Positions 7,569 through 17,033 of a stretch of DNA of 64,000 nucleotides are shown here, piece after piece. Source of the DNA: CAYUMU01 sp964445985 (GTDB taxonomy: Bacteria > Planctomycetota > Planctomycetia > Pirellulales > S012-138). The stretch is taken from the NCBI GenBank assembly GCA_964445985.1, contig CAYUMU010000005.1:62001-126000 (forward strand), written 5' to 3'. The position numbers were made by a program, and so were the translations under genes. Each line of letters begins with the position of its first letter. The stretch's first letter is position 1. Below the pieces are notes generated by a model. The model saw only the letters and a list, made by a program, of their open reading frames with translations, ran no database searches and had not been told where the DNA came from.

Positions 7569-10500
7569 TCAATCGCGAGCATGGGAAGTAGGCAAAACCT
7601 CGCGGCTTACCGGTTGCGGCGGGGGCGTGGTCTTTTCCGCCGGCGCCGCGGCAACCGTGGTGGCTGGTTGCCGGCCGATGAGCCCCAGGAACGCTTCCTT
7701 GGCGTCCATGGTCAAGCTGAACAGCGTGGGCACCAGGAACAACGTGAAGAAGGTGGAGATGAGCAAGCCCCCGAGCACCACGCTGCCCAGGCCTCGGTAC
7801 AACTCGCTACCGGCCCCGGGGAACAGCACCAGCGGCAGCAGGCCGAGCACGGTGGTAATGGTGGTCATGAAGATGGGGCGGATGCGGGTTCGCACGCTTT
7901 CGGCAATGGCGCCGCGCGGATCCATGCCGTCTTCACGAATATGAATCAGCGATTGATGGACAATCAGAATCGGATTGTTGACCACGGTGCCAATCAGAAT
8001 GATAAAGCCCAGCATGGTGAGCACGTCGAGCGGTTGCAGATAGAACAAGTTGAGCACCTGCAAACCCAGCACGCCACCGACGGCTCCCAGCGGCACTGTC
8101 AGAATAATCACCAGCGGATAGAGCCAGCTTTCGAACAGCGCGGCCATCAGCAAATAGGTAATGCAGAGCGCCAACTTGATATTGCCCTCCAGGGCCACCC
8201 AGGTATCGCGAAGTTTGTCCGCCGTGCCTTCCAGGTTCACGCGGTAGCCGGCCCCCAGCTCTCCGCCATTTTGCAGCGGCAGCACAATTTGAGTGTTGAT
8301 GATTTCCATGGCGTCTTGCAGGGCCATTTCGGGCGGAGGGCTGACCTGAATGGTGATCGCCCGCAACCGCTCGCGGTGTTGCACCTTTTCAGGCCCATAC
8401 TCAATGCTCACATCGGCCAGGGCGCCCAATGGCACCACTCGCGCCAGTCGCGTGGCGATCGGCAGAGCTTCGATATCTTGGCTTTGCCTGGCGCGCGAAA
8501 CATCACCCATGATCGTGAGATCGATCTTGTCGCCTTCCAGGTAATAGTCGCCCGCATAGGCGCCATCGATCAGGGCATTGGCCGCGTAGCCCAATTCGCT
8601 GCTGCTAACACCCATCTCCGCGGCTTGCACCAGCTTGGGGTTGATGTGAACCTCGGGGCTGTTCAAGTCCAAGCTTGGAACCGGAATAATCTGGGTGTCT
8701 TTAGGCAGAATTTGACGGGCTTGCGCAAAAACCTGGCCGCCGAGCGCCACCAACCTGGTGAGGTCGGGGCCGGTAATTTCGATATCGATCGTACGGCCCG
8801 CGGTCAAACCTTGCTCGAACAGGCTCGACTGCTTGGCGAGGGTAATGGTGCCCGGCAGGGCTTGCCCCACCTCGCGCACGAGCGGAATCAACTCGGCCGC
8901 CCTCAACGGATCGAGCGAGCGGAGGCCCAAGAACACTTGCCGGTCGCGAGCGACGAAGAAAAAGTCGCCGATCACTGGGCCATCGTGATGTTTGGCATCT
9001 TCCAAATCGACATTCCAATAAGGCTCCAGGGCCTCTTCCACGCGCTCGCCCATGGCGGTGAGCTCATCGAGACTGTAGCCAGGCGGCGGCAACAAAATGC
9101 CGAACACCAGGTTGCGATTGCCCGACGGCAGGTATTCCACCTTGGGCCACAGAGCCCAACTGGCGCCGACCGAAAACAGCAACATGGTCACCACCACCAT
9201 CAGCCGCCGCCCCAGGCCGCGCTGCACCCAATGGTTGGTTCCAACGACGGTATTCACGAACCAGGCCCCGCCACCCTCGAAGACTCCCACGATTTTGTCC
9301 GCGACTCGATGTCCCCCGCCTTTTCGGGCCTGCTGGGGAGCAGGGCTGGCGGGCGCGGATGGTGGGTACGAATGCAAGTCGTGGTTGCCGTATGCGCCGG
9401 GGGTTTCGTGCCGGCCGTGTCCGTTGCCAATCAGGTCGTGGTTGCCGACACGGTCGCCATGCGAGGCGACATCGCCCAGGTTGCCGCCGCCCAGGTTGCC
9501 ATCGATCAAGCTGCCGTCGCCCAGGTTGCCATCGACCATGCCGCGTCGCGAACCGGCCCAGGGCGGCAGCGTTCCACTTCCCGCCACGGGCGCCGAGGGA
9601 GCTTTCGTTGCCGCGGCCGTTTTCGGCTCATCGCGCTTGGTCAGCAGGCGGGCGGCCAGGGTTGGAATCAACGTCACCGCGACAATCATCGACAGGCCCA
9701 CCGCCGCGCTGATCGCCAAGGCAATGTCGCGGAATAATTGTCCGGCTTCTTCCTGCACGAACACAATCGGCAAGAACACCGCGACCGTGGTCAGTGTCGA
9801 GGCCACCACGGCCCCCCAGACTTCGTGCGTGCCGCGGACTGCCGCCTGGAACGGCGACTCGCCCTCATTGAAACGCGTGTATATGTTCTCCAGCACCACC
9901 ACGGCGTTATCGACGAGCATGCCCACGGCGAATGCCATGCCCGCCAGGCTGATCACATTGAGCGAGCGCCCCAGCATGCCCATCACCAAAAACGTGCCAA
10001 TGATGCTGGTGGGAATGGCCATGCCCACCACCAGCGAACCTCGGGCAAACCAGAACCCCGACCCAATAATGATGGCCAGCGTGAGCACGAAGAAGTACGG
10101 CGAGAGATACACCGACGCGAACCCCGTCGCCAAAATCATGGGGATGGTCACCAGGGTGGGCACGCTCAAGTGCAAGAACAACATCAGCACCACCATCGTG
10201 AGCGCGCCGCCCATGAAGATGTTCTCTTGCACCAGATCGACCGACGAATAGATGTACTCGGTTTCGTCGTATACCTGGGTCAGCGTCAGCGGCCAGTCGC
10301 GGAAGCGGTCGCTCTGCAGAATGCCATCGTTAAGCTCTTGGTTTACCTCCCGGAGACGGTCCATCACGTCGAGCACGTTGGCGCCTGTTTCACGCAGCAC
10401 GTTAATGGCCACGCTCGTCTCGCCAAAGCGGCGAACCAGGCCATCGGGCTTCTTGAACCCCAGTTGCACTTCGGCCACGTCGCGAACATAGACCAGCGAG

Positions 10501-11408
10501 CCGTCTTTCTCGGCCAGCAATTGATTTTCCACCTGCTCGGGCGTGCGGAATTGCCCCAAGGTTCGCACCACCCAGCGGCGTTTGCCTTCCCAATAATCAC
10601 CCGCCGAAGTGTCCTTGTTTTGGGCCGCCAACACCCGTCGCACGTCTTCAATCGTTAAACCCCGCGCCGCCAGGCGATCGGGGTCCACCACCACTTGCAA
10701 CTCGTCTTCCAAACCGCCGGTGACGTTGGACTGCGACACGCCCGCCACGCGCTCGAACAGGGCCTCGATCTCGTCTTCGGCAAACCGCCGCAGCTTGTTG
10801 ACGTCCAGGCTGTCGGGGGGCAGCAATTCTTGGAAGGTGGGATTGGCCGCGCCCAACTTCCGCAAGCGGAGCATGGCCAGGCCAATGTTGTGCGACTTGC
10901 GCACCTTCGACAATTCGCTCTTCAACTCGGGATGCTTTGCTTCAAAGGCGTCGTACTGAGCGTCCGCGGGCGGACGGACACTGAGAATGAACCAGGCAAT
11001 CGGGCGATCAGCCGCGTTGGCCGTGGTGATCACCGGCTGATCGACATCCAGCGGATAGTCGGGCACCTGCTGCAGCCTCGCATTCACCAGCAAGAGCGCC
11101 CGGTCCATGTTGGTGCCGACGAGAAACTCCAGCGTGATTTTGCCCAACGAGTCGGCGCTTTCCGACGTCATTTTGGTCACGCCTTCCACGCCCTTGAGCT
11201 GCTCTTCTTGCTCCAGGATGATTTGCCGTTCCACCTCTTGAGGGCTGGCGCCGGGCCAGCGCGTCTCGATGGTGATGGTGGGCGTTTGCACTTCGGGCGT
11301 TAGCTGCATGGGCATTTGCACCAAGGCAATGTAGCCAAACAGCGAAACCAGCAGCACGCCCACGATGACCTTCACCGGGTTGCGTACAAACGAGTCGATC
11401 AATTGCAT
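7569..11408 (-). CDS. RND-family efflux transporter permease (AcrB/HAE-1-like)
   Basis: A 1,279-residue inner-membrane pump, about 230 residues longer than AcrB. It starts with the canonical RNPVKVIVGVLLVSLFGYIAL helix, WPGASPQEVE porter motif and VNARLQQVP, and has the TM4 region with GMAFAVGMLVDNAVVVLENI, whose Asp is in the proton relay. The second half repeats the layout (GFIILIGTVVNNPILIVHQ near the end). The pump exports drugs, metals or solutes using proton motive force as a trimer with the adaptor encoded just upstream. Extra length lies partly in a Gly/Asn/His-rich cytoplasmic loop joining the two halves (DNA about 9300-9630). It is 131 bases downstream of the adaptor gene; no outer-membrane channel gene is adjacent. 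Confidence 0.92.
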   Translation of the reverse strand: MQLIDSFVRNPVKVIVGVLLVSLFGYIALVQMPMQLTPEVQTPTITIETRWPGASPQEVERQIILEQEEQLKGVEGVTKMTSESADSLGKITLEFLVGTNMDRALLLVNARLQQVPDYPLDVDQPVITTANAADRPIAWFILSVRPPADAQYDAFEAKHPELKSELSKVRKSHNIGLAMLRLRKLGAANPTFQELLPPDSLDVNKLRRFAEDEIEALFERVAGVSQSNVTGGLEDELQVVVDPDRLAARGLTIEDVRRVLAAQNKDTSAGDYWEGKRRWVVRTLGQFRTPEQVENQLLAEKDGSLVYVRDVAEVQLGFKKPDGLVRRFGETSVAINVLRETGANVLDVMDRLREVNQELNDGILQSDRFRDWPLTLTQVYDETEYIYSSVDLVQENIFMGGALTMVVLMLFLHLSVPTLVTIPMILATGFASVYLSPYFFVLTLAIIIGSGFWFARGSLVVGMAIPTSIIGTFLVMGMLGRSLNVISLAGMAFAVGMLVDNAVVVLENIYTRFNEGESPFQAAVRGTHEVWGAVVASTLTTVAVFLPIVFVQEEAGQLFRDIALAISAAVGLSMIVAVTLIPTLAARLLTKRDEPKTAAATKAPSAPVAGSGTLPPWAGSRRGMVDGNLGDGSLIDGNLGGGNLGDVASHGDRVGNHDLIGNGHGRHETPGAYGNHDLHSYPPSAPASPAPQQARKGGGHRVADKIVGVFEGGGAWFVNTVVGTNHWVQRGLGRRLMVVVTMLLFSVGASWALWPKVEYLPSGNRNLVFGILLPPPGYSLDELTAMGERVEEALEPYWNVDLEDAKHHDGPVIGDFFFVARDRQVFLGLRSLDPLRAAELIPLVREVGQALPGTITLAKQSSLFEQGLTAGRTIDIEITGPDLTRLVALGGQVFAQARQILPKDTQIIPVPSLDLNSPEVHINPKLVQAAEMGVSSSELGYAANALIDGAYAGDYYLEGDKIDLTIMGDVSRARQSQDIEALPIATRLARVVPLGALADVSIEYGPEKVQHRERLRAITIQVSPPPEMALQDAMEIINTQIVLPLQNGGELGAGYRVNLEGTADKLRDTWVALEGNIKLALCITYLLMAALFESWLYPLVIILTVPLGAVGGVLGLQVLNLFYLQPLDVLTMLGFIILIGTVVNNPILIVHQSLIHIREDGMDPRGAIAESVRTRIRPIFMTTITTVLGLLPLVLFPGAGSELYRGLGSVVLGGLLISTFFTLFLVPTLFSLTMDAKEAFLGLIGRQPATTVAAAPAEKTTPPPQPVSREVLPTSHARD

Positions 11409-11539
11409 CGCTGATTATCTCCGCGGAATCACCGCGTGCGTGTGCTGTGTGACCTGGAAGAAGCCGGACTGCCAAGTTGCGGTGTGACAATGATGCCAGG
11501 CCAACCGGTCGGGGACTTCGATTGGTGCTCGCCTGCCGA

Positions 11540-13036
11540 TCACCGGGCGGTGCGGCCCGAATCGCTCCACTGGGTAAGCGAGGTTTTCAGGGGGACCGGT
11601 TGGGGGGATTTGCTTCCTTGAGCGGTGCTTTCCTCGGTGGGCTTTGCTACCCAGCGAACCATCGCCGGCTCGCCCGGCTTCGCCGCCATCAACCGTTCGT
11701 TCCCTTGCTTTACCACCAGGTCGCCGGGTCGCAAGTCGCCGATCACCTCGATCCATTCGCCCTTGGCGGCGCCGGTTTGGACCGAAACGCTTCGCGCCTG
11801 CCCTTGGTGAAATCCGTCGGCCAAGGCGGGCGCCGTTGAGCCATCGATAACCCACAACTGCTTTAGCTCGCGACCCAATACCAGGGCGTCCTTGGGAACC
11901 AGCATCGCCCGGCGGGCAATCCCGGTGGGCAGTTCTACCTGGGCCAGCATGCCGGCTTTCAACAGCGGCCCGCGGATGCTGCATTCCATATGATGCCAGG
12001 TCTGCACTGCCGGCCCCGCCGCCGCCTGGATGGTGATCAGTTCATCTTCAGAAAGCGGCGTGGTTACCACCCGCACCTTGACGGGAACCGTTCGCGTGCG
12101 GGCATCGGCCTGCGGATTGATCCGCGAAATATAACCGTTGAAGGTTTCTCCCACCGACGGCACCGTGACCTTCACTGGCATGTTCAAGCGAACAAATTGG
12201 GCATGGTCTTCTCGCACGCCGGCCTCGATCTCCACTTCATCCAAAAATACAATCTCGGCGATCAAGTCGCCGCGGTTGGCCCATTGGCCCACTTCGCTGT
12301 GCTTGGCGGTCACGTAACCATTAAAGCGAGCGATGATGGTGTGCTTTTTGAGCATGTCGCCCAACCGATCCGTCATGGCCTCCTGCATTTTGACCTTCGC
12401 TTCGGCCTGCGCGATCTTTTCTTTGCGCGGCCCCAGCACGGCCAGATCGTAGCGGGCTCGGGCTTCTTCGTACTTTTCTTGCGCTCCCCGCCAGGTGGAG
12501 GTGGCCTCGCGGTATTCCACTTGCGTAATGGCGTTGTTCTCTTTCAGCTTGACCACGCTCTCGTAGCGCGCGTCGAGATAGTTCCAGAGCGCCTCCGCGG
12601 CAGCCATGCTGGCCTGGGCCTGGGCTATTTCCTCGGGGAGCGAACCGTTCTTCAATTCGCGCAGTTCCTCTTTGCGCAAAGCCAACTCTTGCTTGGCCGC
12701 TTCCCACTCCAGCCGGATGGTTTCGGTTAACAATTGCCCCAGCTTTTGACCGGCGGCCACGCGATCCCCCACGTCCACGGGCACTTCGACCACGCGGCCA
12801 TCCACGGCGCTGCCAATCGCTGCCCGACGGAGCGGCATGACCGTGCCGACGAAAGATTGCTGTGGCGCTACGTCATCTTGAGCAACGGCTTCCACCAGCA
12901 CCAATGCCGGCGGGGGCGCGGCCTGGGCCGGAGCTTGCTCTTTGGCAGGTTGCTCCCGCGAAGCAAAGGGATTCCAGAACAACAACGTCGCGCCGATCAG
13001 GGCGGCAATCGCGATCAGTCCAAGGAGGAAACGCAT
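11540..13036 (-). CDS. RND efflux periplasmic adaptor (membrane fusion protein, HlyD/AcrA-like)
   Basis: 498 residues. An N-terminal membrane anchor (MRFLLGLIAIAALIGATLLFW) precedes a Pro/Ala-rich stretch. Lipoyl halves are visible as GSAVDGRVVEVPVDVGDRVAAGQKLGQL-type sequence near residue 75 (ending VAAGQKLGQL) and IIARFNGYVTAKHSEVGQWA near residue 240, separated by a long coiled-coil hairpin (about 105-225). The beta-barrel and membrane-proximal domains follow, with LVPKDALV near residue 390. Adaptors of this type bridge an RND pump to an outer-membrane channel. It is transcribed between the marR-like gene and the pump and forms one operon with them. Confidence 0.92.
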   Translation of the reverse strand: MRFLLGLIAIAALIGATLLFWNPFASREQPAKEQAPAQAAPPPALVLVEAVAQDDVAPQQSFVGTVMPLRRAAIGSAVDGRVVEVPVDVGDRVAAGQKLGQLLTETIRLEWEAAKQELALRKEELRELKNGSLPEEIAQAQASMAAAEALWNYLDARYESVVKLKENNAITQVEYREATSTWRGAQEKYEEARARYDLAVLGPRKEKIAQAEAKVKMQEAMTDRLGDMLKKHTIIARFNGYVTAKHSEVGQWANRGDLIAEIVFLDEVEIEAGVREDHAQFVRLNMPVKVTVPSVGETFNGYISRINPQADARTRTVPVKVRVVTTPLSEDELITIQAAAGPAVQTWHHMECSIRGPLLKAGMLAQVELPTGIARRAMLVPKDALVLGRELKQLWVIDGSTAPALADGFHQGQARSVSVQTGAAKGEWIEVIGDLRPGDLVVKQGNERLMAAKPGEPAMVRWVAKPTEESTAQGSKSPQPVPLKTSLTQWSDSGRTAR

Positions 13037-13141
13037 GGTGGGTAGATCCGGTAAATTGGCGTGATCCGCTGTCTGCGACCATCGCGCGGATGATGTTCTC
13101 GTTGGTAACTGCGGGAGCGGTAGGACGTTTGACGCCTGTCG

Positions 13142-13633
13142 TCAGGCCGAGTTCTCCAAGGCCGATTCGCCTGCCCCGAGATTGGTGCGAAGCACCTCCA
13201 AGGCCCGCTCCATGATTTTCAACTCTTGTTCGGACAGCCCCGCCGTGGCCTGGGCTCGCACCTTCTTAAAGCACCGGGTGATTTTTTCCCAGATCGGTTC
13301 CGCGTCGGGCTTGAGCCGGATCAGCTTTTTCCGCCGATCGTGAGGGCAGCCTTCGCGGGTGATCCACCCCGACCGCTCCATCCGGTCGAGAATACCTACC
13401 AACGTGGGCGGCTCAATCATCATGCGGGCCGCCAATTCGGCCTGTGCCAATGCGCCGCTCAGCAGCCCGCCCTCCAGGCCGTTGTCCTCGATCGCCAGCC
13501 AACCAATCACCTGCATTTGCCGGTAGGTAATGCCGTAGGGGGCCAACTCGTCGCGCAAGGCGCGGTGATAAGCCTGGGTGGTTACGGTCAACCAGTAGCC
13601 GATACTCTCGCGATGATTGTATTGACGACTCAA
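13142..13633 (-). CDS. MarR-family transcriptional regulator
   Basis: 163 residues with the winged-helix fold of MarR: helices from about 10 to 60 (YWLTVTTQAYHRALRDELAP, YGITYRQMQVIGWLA), the recognition region AELAARMMIEPPTLVGILDRM, and the wing GWITREGCPHDRRKKLIRLK, the classic D-x-R-x(4)-L motif. It heads the operon containing the adaptor and RND pump and most likely represses it, with relief by a pump substrate. A palindrome-rich stretch directly upstream (13693-13738) is a candidate autoregulatory operator. About 105 bases separate it from the adaptor gene. Ligand unknown. Confidence 0.9.
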   Translation of the reverse strand: MSRQYNHRESIGYWLTVTTQAYHRALRDELAPYGITYRQMQVIGWLAIEDNGLEGGLLSGALAQAELAARMMIEPPTLVGILDRMERSGWITREGCPHDRRKKLIRLKPDAEPIWEKITRCFKKVRAQATAGLSEQELKIMERALEVLRTNLGAGESALENSA

Positions 13634-13692
13634 AGGCGTCTTCTCCCATCACCAGGCGTGGCTACTGGCTGGCTGCGCTAATGTTGGCGGGG

Positions 13693-13738
13693 CTAACGAT
13701 GCTAGCCACTAATCGTTAGGTAGGCTAACTATTATTAG
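13693..13738. promoter_or_regulatory. Candidate MarR operator array
   Basis: 60-105 bases upstream of the marR-like start. CTAACGAT (13693-13700) is inverted at 13712-13719 (ATCGTTAG); overlapping it, GTTAG (13715-13719) pairs with CTAAC (13725-13729), and CTAA (13725-13728) with TTAG (13735-13738). The local AT-richness and repeated TTAG half-sites fit a dimeric winged-helix regulator; the link to this MarR is inference. Confidence 0.5.
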
Positions 13739-13888
13739 CTTAAGCAGCCAGGTGGCAAAAACAAGCAATTTTCCTAGGGAAAACGCCAAGAATCGGCGTC
13801 CAACCTACCCCCCGAAGCTATGGCGCCGCCGACCCCCGCGGCCAGCCAGGCGAGTGCCCCGCGGGCCGGGATGGGAGAGATAGCGGCT

Positions 13889-14824
13889 TTAGGCCGTCTT
13901 CAGGTGTCGGGCAAAGGTGGTTCGCGCCCGCTTCCACATCTCGTCGCTCAGCACGTGCCCCGCGCCCTCCTCGATATGCCAACTGAAATTGTCCTCGGCG
14001 TGCTGCGCTTCGTACGCCCGGCTGATCGTGACCAGCGCCTCGCGAACTTCTTCGATGGGGCTGCCGCCGTCTTTTTCGCCGAAATTCAGGTGCAAAGCCC
14101 GCGGAGCAATCAACGCGGCGATATCCGGCGTATCGCCCCACGGCTTAAGGCCGGGGATAAAATTGGGGAAGCAATGCAATAGCTGCACGCGTTCGATCGC
14201 CGCATATGTAGGCAGACAGCAGTTTCCCACCACCGCCTTGAGCCGGGGCTCGAATGGCCCAACCAGCCAGGCGTGCGTGGAACCCATGGAATGTCCGTAA
14301 CAGCCTAGGGCCTGAGAATTTACCTCCGGCCGGCTGGCCAAATAATCCACGGCCCGCCGCATATCCAAAATGTTCTTCCAGGCCATGCACTGACCGGCGA
14401 CCACATATTTGAGAAACAAGAATCGCTCCAGGGCTCCGCCCTTTTGGCGATAGCCCTGCTCGCGTTCCTCAAACCCCAGCGCGTCGGGGCACAGCACCAC
14501 ATAGCCCTCGCGTGCTAAAGCCAACCCCGTAAAGTGCTGGGGGTCGCCCTTGAGCCCTGCCGGTTCGCTCTTCCCCAGATGCCACTGCCCGGCGTGCTGA
14601 TGCCACACGCAAATGCCAGGCGCCGGCTTCTGGGGAGTCGCCGAGTCGGGAATCAACAGCAGAGCCGGAATCCGGTCGCCTGGCTCCACTTCGTAAGTCA
14701 CTCGGATTTGCCGATAGCCTTCGCGAGCCTCGGGCTCCGCCTCCTCCACCTTCAAAGGGCACGGCTCCGGCCACGGTCCACCCAGGGCAGCAAGCAAACG
14801 ATCTCGAAAATCGGCCGTGGCCAT
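13889..14824 (-). CDS. Alpha/beta hydrolase (dienelactone-hydrolase / acetyl-xylan-esterase-like), cytoplasmic
   Basis: 311 residues, no signal peptide. The alpha/beta-hydrolase core is visible: an N-terminal strand region (RIPALLLIPDSATPQKPAPG), the oxyanion-region HQHAGQWHLGKSEPAGL, the nucleophile elbow GCYGHSMGSTHAW, an acid region near LHLNFGEKDGGSPIEE, and a terminal His in EEGAGHVLSDEMW. This is the layout of planctomycete proteins annotated as dienelactone hydrolase family. It resembles the exported hydrolase at 52855-54000 (both have a Y-x-V-x-CP segment before the elbow). Substrate not predictable; likely an ester or acylated sugar. It stands alone downstream of a REP-like element. 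Confidence 0.8.
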   Translation of the reverse strand: MATADFRDRLLAALGGPWPEPCPLKVEEAEPEAREGYRQIRVTYEVEPGDRIPALLLIPDSATPQKPAPGICVWHQHAGQWHLGKSEPAGLKGDPQHFTGLALAREGYVVLCPDALGFEEREQGYRQKGGALERFLFLKYVVAGQCMAWKNILDMRRAVDYLASRPEVNSQALGCYGHSMGSTHAWLVGPFEPRLKAVVGNCCLPTYAAIERVQLLHCFPNFIPGLKPWGDTPDIAALIAPRALHLNFGEKDGGSPIEEVREALVTISRAYEAQHAEDNFSWHIEEGAGHVLSDEMWKRARTTFARHLKTA

Positions 14825-14855
14825 GAGGGCAGGCTCCCGCGAATTGGGTGAATTT

Positions 14856-14889
14856 CGTCATCCCCGCGAAGGTGGGGATCCAGTGCACG
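14856..14889. repeat. REP-like palindrome, copy 3
   Basis: CGTCATCCCCGCGAAGGTGG followed by GGATCCAGTGCACG. It shares the CGTCAT-x-CCCGCGAAGG core with 646-673 and sits just upstream of the alpha/beta hydrolase start. The rest of the 387-base gap to lepB (14825-15211) holds no gene that I can support. Confidence 0.6.
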
Positions 14890-15104
14890 ACAGCGTTTGC
14901 TGAAAGTTTTCCAATCTCGAGCCGCCCCCAACGAACAACCGTTAGGTAGCTTCGCCTGCGCGCCGTCCTCAAAGCTCCACGGCCGCAAGCTAGCCCCGCT
15001 ACCAAAAATGCCTCGCGGGTCTACTTTCGGCGAGCGGGGGGGGCGCCCCTTCGCCCTGGAAACAACGCATGCAGTGCCGCTTTGAAGTTTCAGGCCAAAC
15101 TACT

Positions 15105-15120
15105 TTGGAGTATATTCCAA
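15105..15120 (+). promoter_or_regulatory. Inverted repeat and promoter-like sequence upstream of lepB
   Basis: TTGGAGTATATTCCAA is a near-perfect palindrome with a TATATT core about 90 bases before the lepB start. It could be a promoter minus-10 region overlapped by an operator. No matching minus-35 is obvious. Confidence 0.3.
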
Positions 15121-15211
15121 CGTCGCGGATGTATACACCCTACGTAAGCAACGTCCCCAGGATTGCCCCTCGCGATCCCCACCCCGCAGAAACAGCAACC
15201 ATTAGCCACGC

Positions 15212-16927
15212 ATGATCGCCAAACAACAGCCCGACCCGTCGAGCTCCAAAGCGGAGTCCCCGGCCGAACCGGCCAGCGCTGCCACCGCGGCCGATGGCGT
15301 CCGCGAAACCATCGAGGCGATTGTCGTCGCGTTCATTCTGGCGTTCATCTTCCGCACCTTCGTGGCCGAGGCGTTTGTCATTCCCACCGGCTCGATGGCC
15401 ACCACGCTGATGGGGCGGCACCGCGATCTGGAATGTCCCAACTGCGGCTTTCCCTATCAGGTGGGCGACAGCGAAAACCCCCGCGAGCCCACCGACAATG
15501 CTGCGTGCGCCCTCTGTCGGTTCACGGTAACCGATCTCAACACCAAGCTCGGACTGCAGGAGTTTCCGGCCCACAACGGCGACCGGATCATCGTCACCAA
15601 GTTTTCCTACGCACTCGGCGATCCCCAGCGCTGGGATGTCGGCGTGTTCCGCTACCCCCTCGAGGCGGCCACCAATTACATCAAACGCATCGTCGGCGTG
15701 CCCAACGAATGGTTGCGAATCATGGATGGCGACCTCCAGCGGCGTCCCCTGCAAAGCACGCTGGCCGATTACAAAATTGAACGCAAGCCGCCTGAAAAAG
15801 TCGTTGCCATGCTCCGTATGGTTTACGACAACGATTACATCGTCGACCGCATGACCCAAGGGGGCTGGCCTCCGCGCTGGCAGGTTTGCCCTCAAGATCT
15901 GACCGCACTGGTCAATGCCGGTTGGCCTCCGCCGCCGGGCGATAATCAAGCGCCGCTCGTTTGGTCCACGCACATGCCGGCCGCAGGCAGTTGGACCACC
16001 ACCGATGGTTTCCGCACTTTCTCCACCACGGGCGGAGCCGATCCCGCCTGGTTGCGCTACCGGCACTTCCTGCCAAATTGTTGGCCGACCACGCAAGACA
16101 CAGACCCCACGTTCTCGGTGGAAGATCTGTCCGAAGTGCAAACGCAGCCCTTGCCGCCCCTTCAGTCCCGCAGGCCAGAGGTCATTCGGAGCCAGCTGTC
16201 TTACAATCAGCCCGGCGAACTGCGAGGGCTTTCCTACGCCTGGGTTTCTGATCTGGCGCTGGAATGCCAGGTGGAATGCAAAGCCTCGCAAGGTCAATTG
16301 ATCTTTGAATTGGTCAAAGGTGGCGAACGGTTTCAAGCCCGCCTTGACCTGCAAGCCGGCAAAGCCACGCTCGGCCGGGCCAACGGTCCCGGCCCCCTGG
16401 CCGATACCTATGCCGAAGTCTCCGGCACGCCCACCTCGGGCCGCTTTCACGTCCGTTTCGCCAACGTCGATCACAAACTCTACCTGTGGATCAACGACAG
16501 CTTTGTCGCCGGCGCCGATTACGATATCGAACTCTGGCGCAATATCGGCTTTCCTCCCAACCGCAATCCGCCCGACGCGGACCATAGCCCGGTGGGCATT
16601 GCCTCGGTGGGTGTGTCCGCGGCGGTCTCCCAGTTGCGCGTGCTTCGCGACATATACTACAACCCGGGGGACCGTACTCCCCCTGGCACGGAATACCGCC
16701 TGGGCCCGGACGAGTTCTTCGCCATGGGCGACAATACCGATGCCAGCAGCGACAGCCGCTATTGGCGAGCCGCCCGGATTGAAGCGGGAGGCCCTCTGGC
16801 CATTACCCCGGAAATGGCCCATACCGTGCATCGCGATATGCTCATTGGCAAGGCCCTGCTGATCTACTGGCCCCATTCCTGGTCGTACCTGCGGCCCAAC
16901 TTCGGCCGCATGGGCTTTATCCGCTAG
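15212..16927 (+). CDS. lepB: Signal peptidase I with zinc-ribbon and jelly-roll insertions
   Basis: 571 residues, roughly twice the length of typical LepB. A single N-terminal membrane helix (about 33-50) is followed by the catalytic motif FVIPTGSMATTL with nucleophile Ser61; the general-base Lys is Lys158 in NYIKRIVGVP, and the conserved final box GPDEFFAMGDNTDASSDSR is near residue 505. Between Ser and Lys is a putative zinc ribbon (Cys75, Cys78, Cys99, Cys102). Between the Lys box and the last box is an insertion of about 300 residues with beta-rich, lectin-like sequence (FHVRFANVDHKLYLWIND). It removes signal peptides of secreted proteins at the inner membrane. Inserted domains could gate or select substrates. 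It is followed by lptB. Confidence 0.9.
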   Translation: MIAKQQPDPSSSKAESPAEPASAATAADGVRETIEAIVVAFILAFIFRTFVAEAFVIPTGSMATTLMGRHRDLECPNCGFPYQVGDSENPREPTDNAACALCRFTVTDLNTKLGLQEFPAHNGDRIIVTKFSYALGDPQRWDVGVFRYPLEAATNYIKRIVGVPNEWLRIMDGDLQRRPLQSTLADYKIERKPPEKVVAMLRMVYDNDYIVDRMTQGGWPPRWQVCPQDLTALVNAGWPPPPGDNQAPLVWSTHMPAAGSWTTTDGFRTFSTTGGADPAWLRYRHFLPNCWPTTQDTDPTFSVEDLSEVQTQPLPPLQSRRPEVIRSQLSYNQPGELRGLSYAWVSDLALECQVECKASQGQLIFELVKGGERFQARLDLQAGKATLGRANGPGPLADTYAEVSGTPTSGRFHVRFANVDHKLYLWINDSFVAGADYDIELWRNIGFPPNRNPPDADHSPVGIASVGVSAAVSQLRVLRDIYYNPGDRTPPGTEYRLGPDEFFAMGDNTDASSDSRYWRAARIEAGGPLAITPEMAHTVHRDMLIGKALLIYWPHSWSYLRPNFGRMGFIR

Positions 16928-17033
16928 CCGCTGTTTCCTTGGCACGCACGGAAATTCCGTCGGTTAGTTTCACCACCCTCATTCAAATACGCCTACGCAT
17001 CGCACGCCATCAAGCGTCAAGGAGGACGAACCC

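Noticed and set aside
7437..9737. 766-residue plus-strand open frame
   Set aside because: Lies entirely antisense to the RND pump gene, with amino-acid composition (His, Gln, Arg-rich without hydrophobic pattern) typical of the complement of high-GC coding sequence. No domain recognised.
15140..16945. 601-residue minus-strand open frame
   Set aside because: Antisense to lepB, which has catalytic motifs. Shadow due to codon bias.
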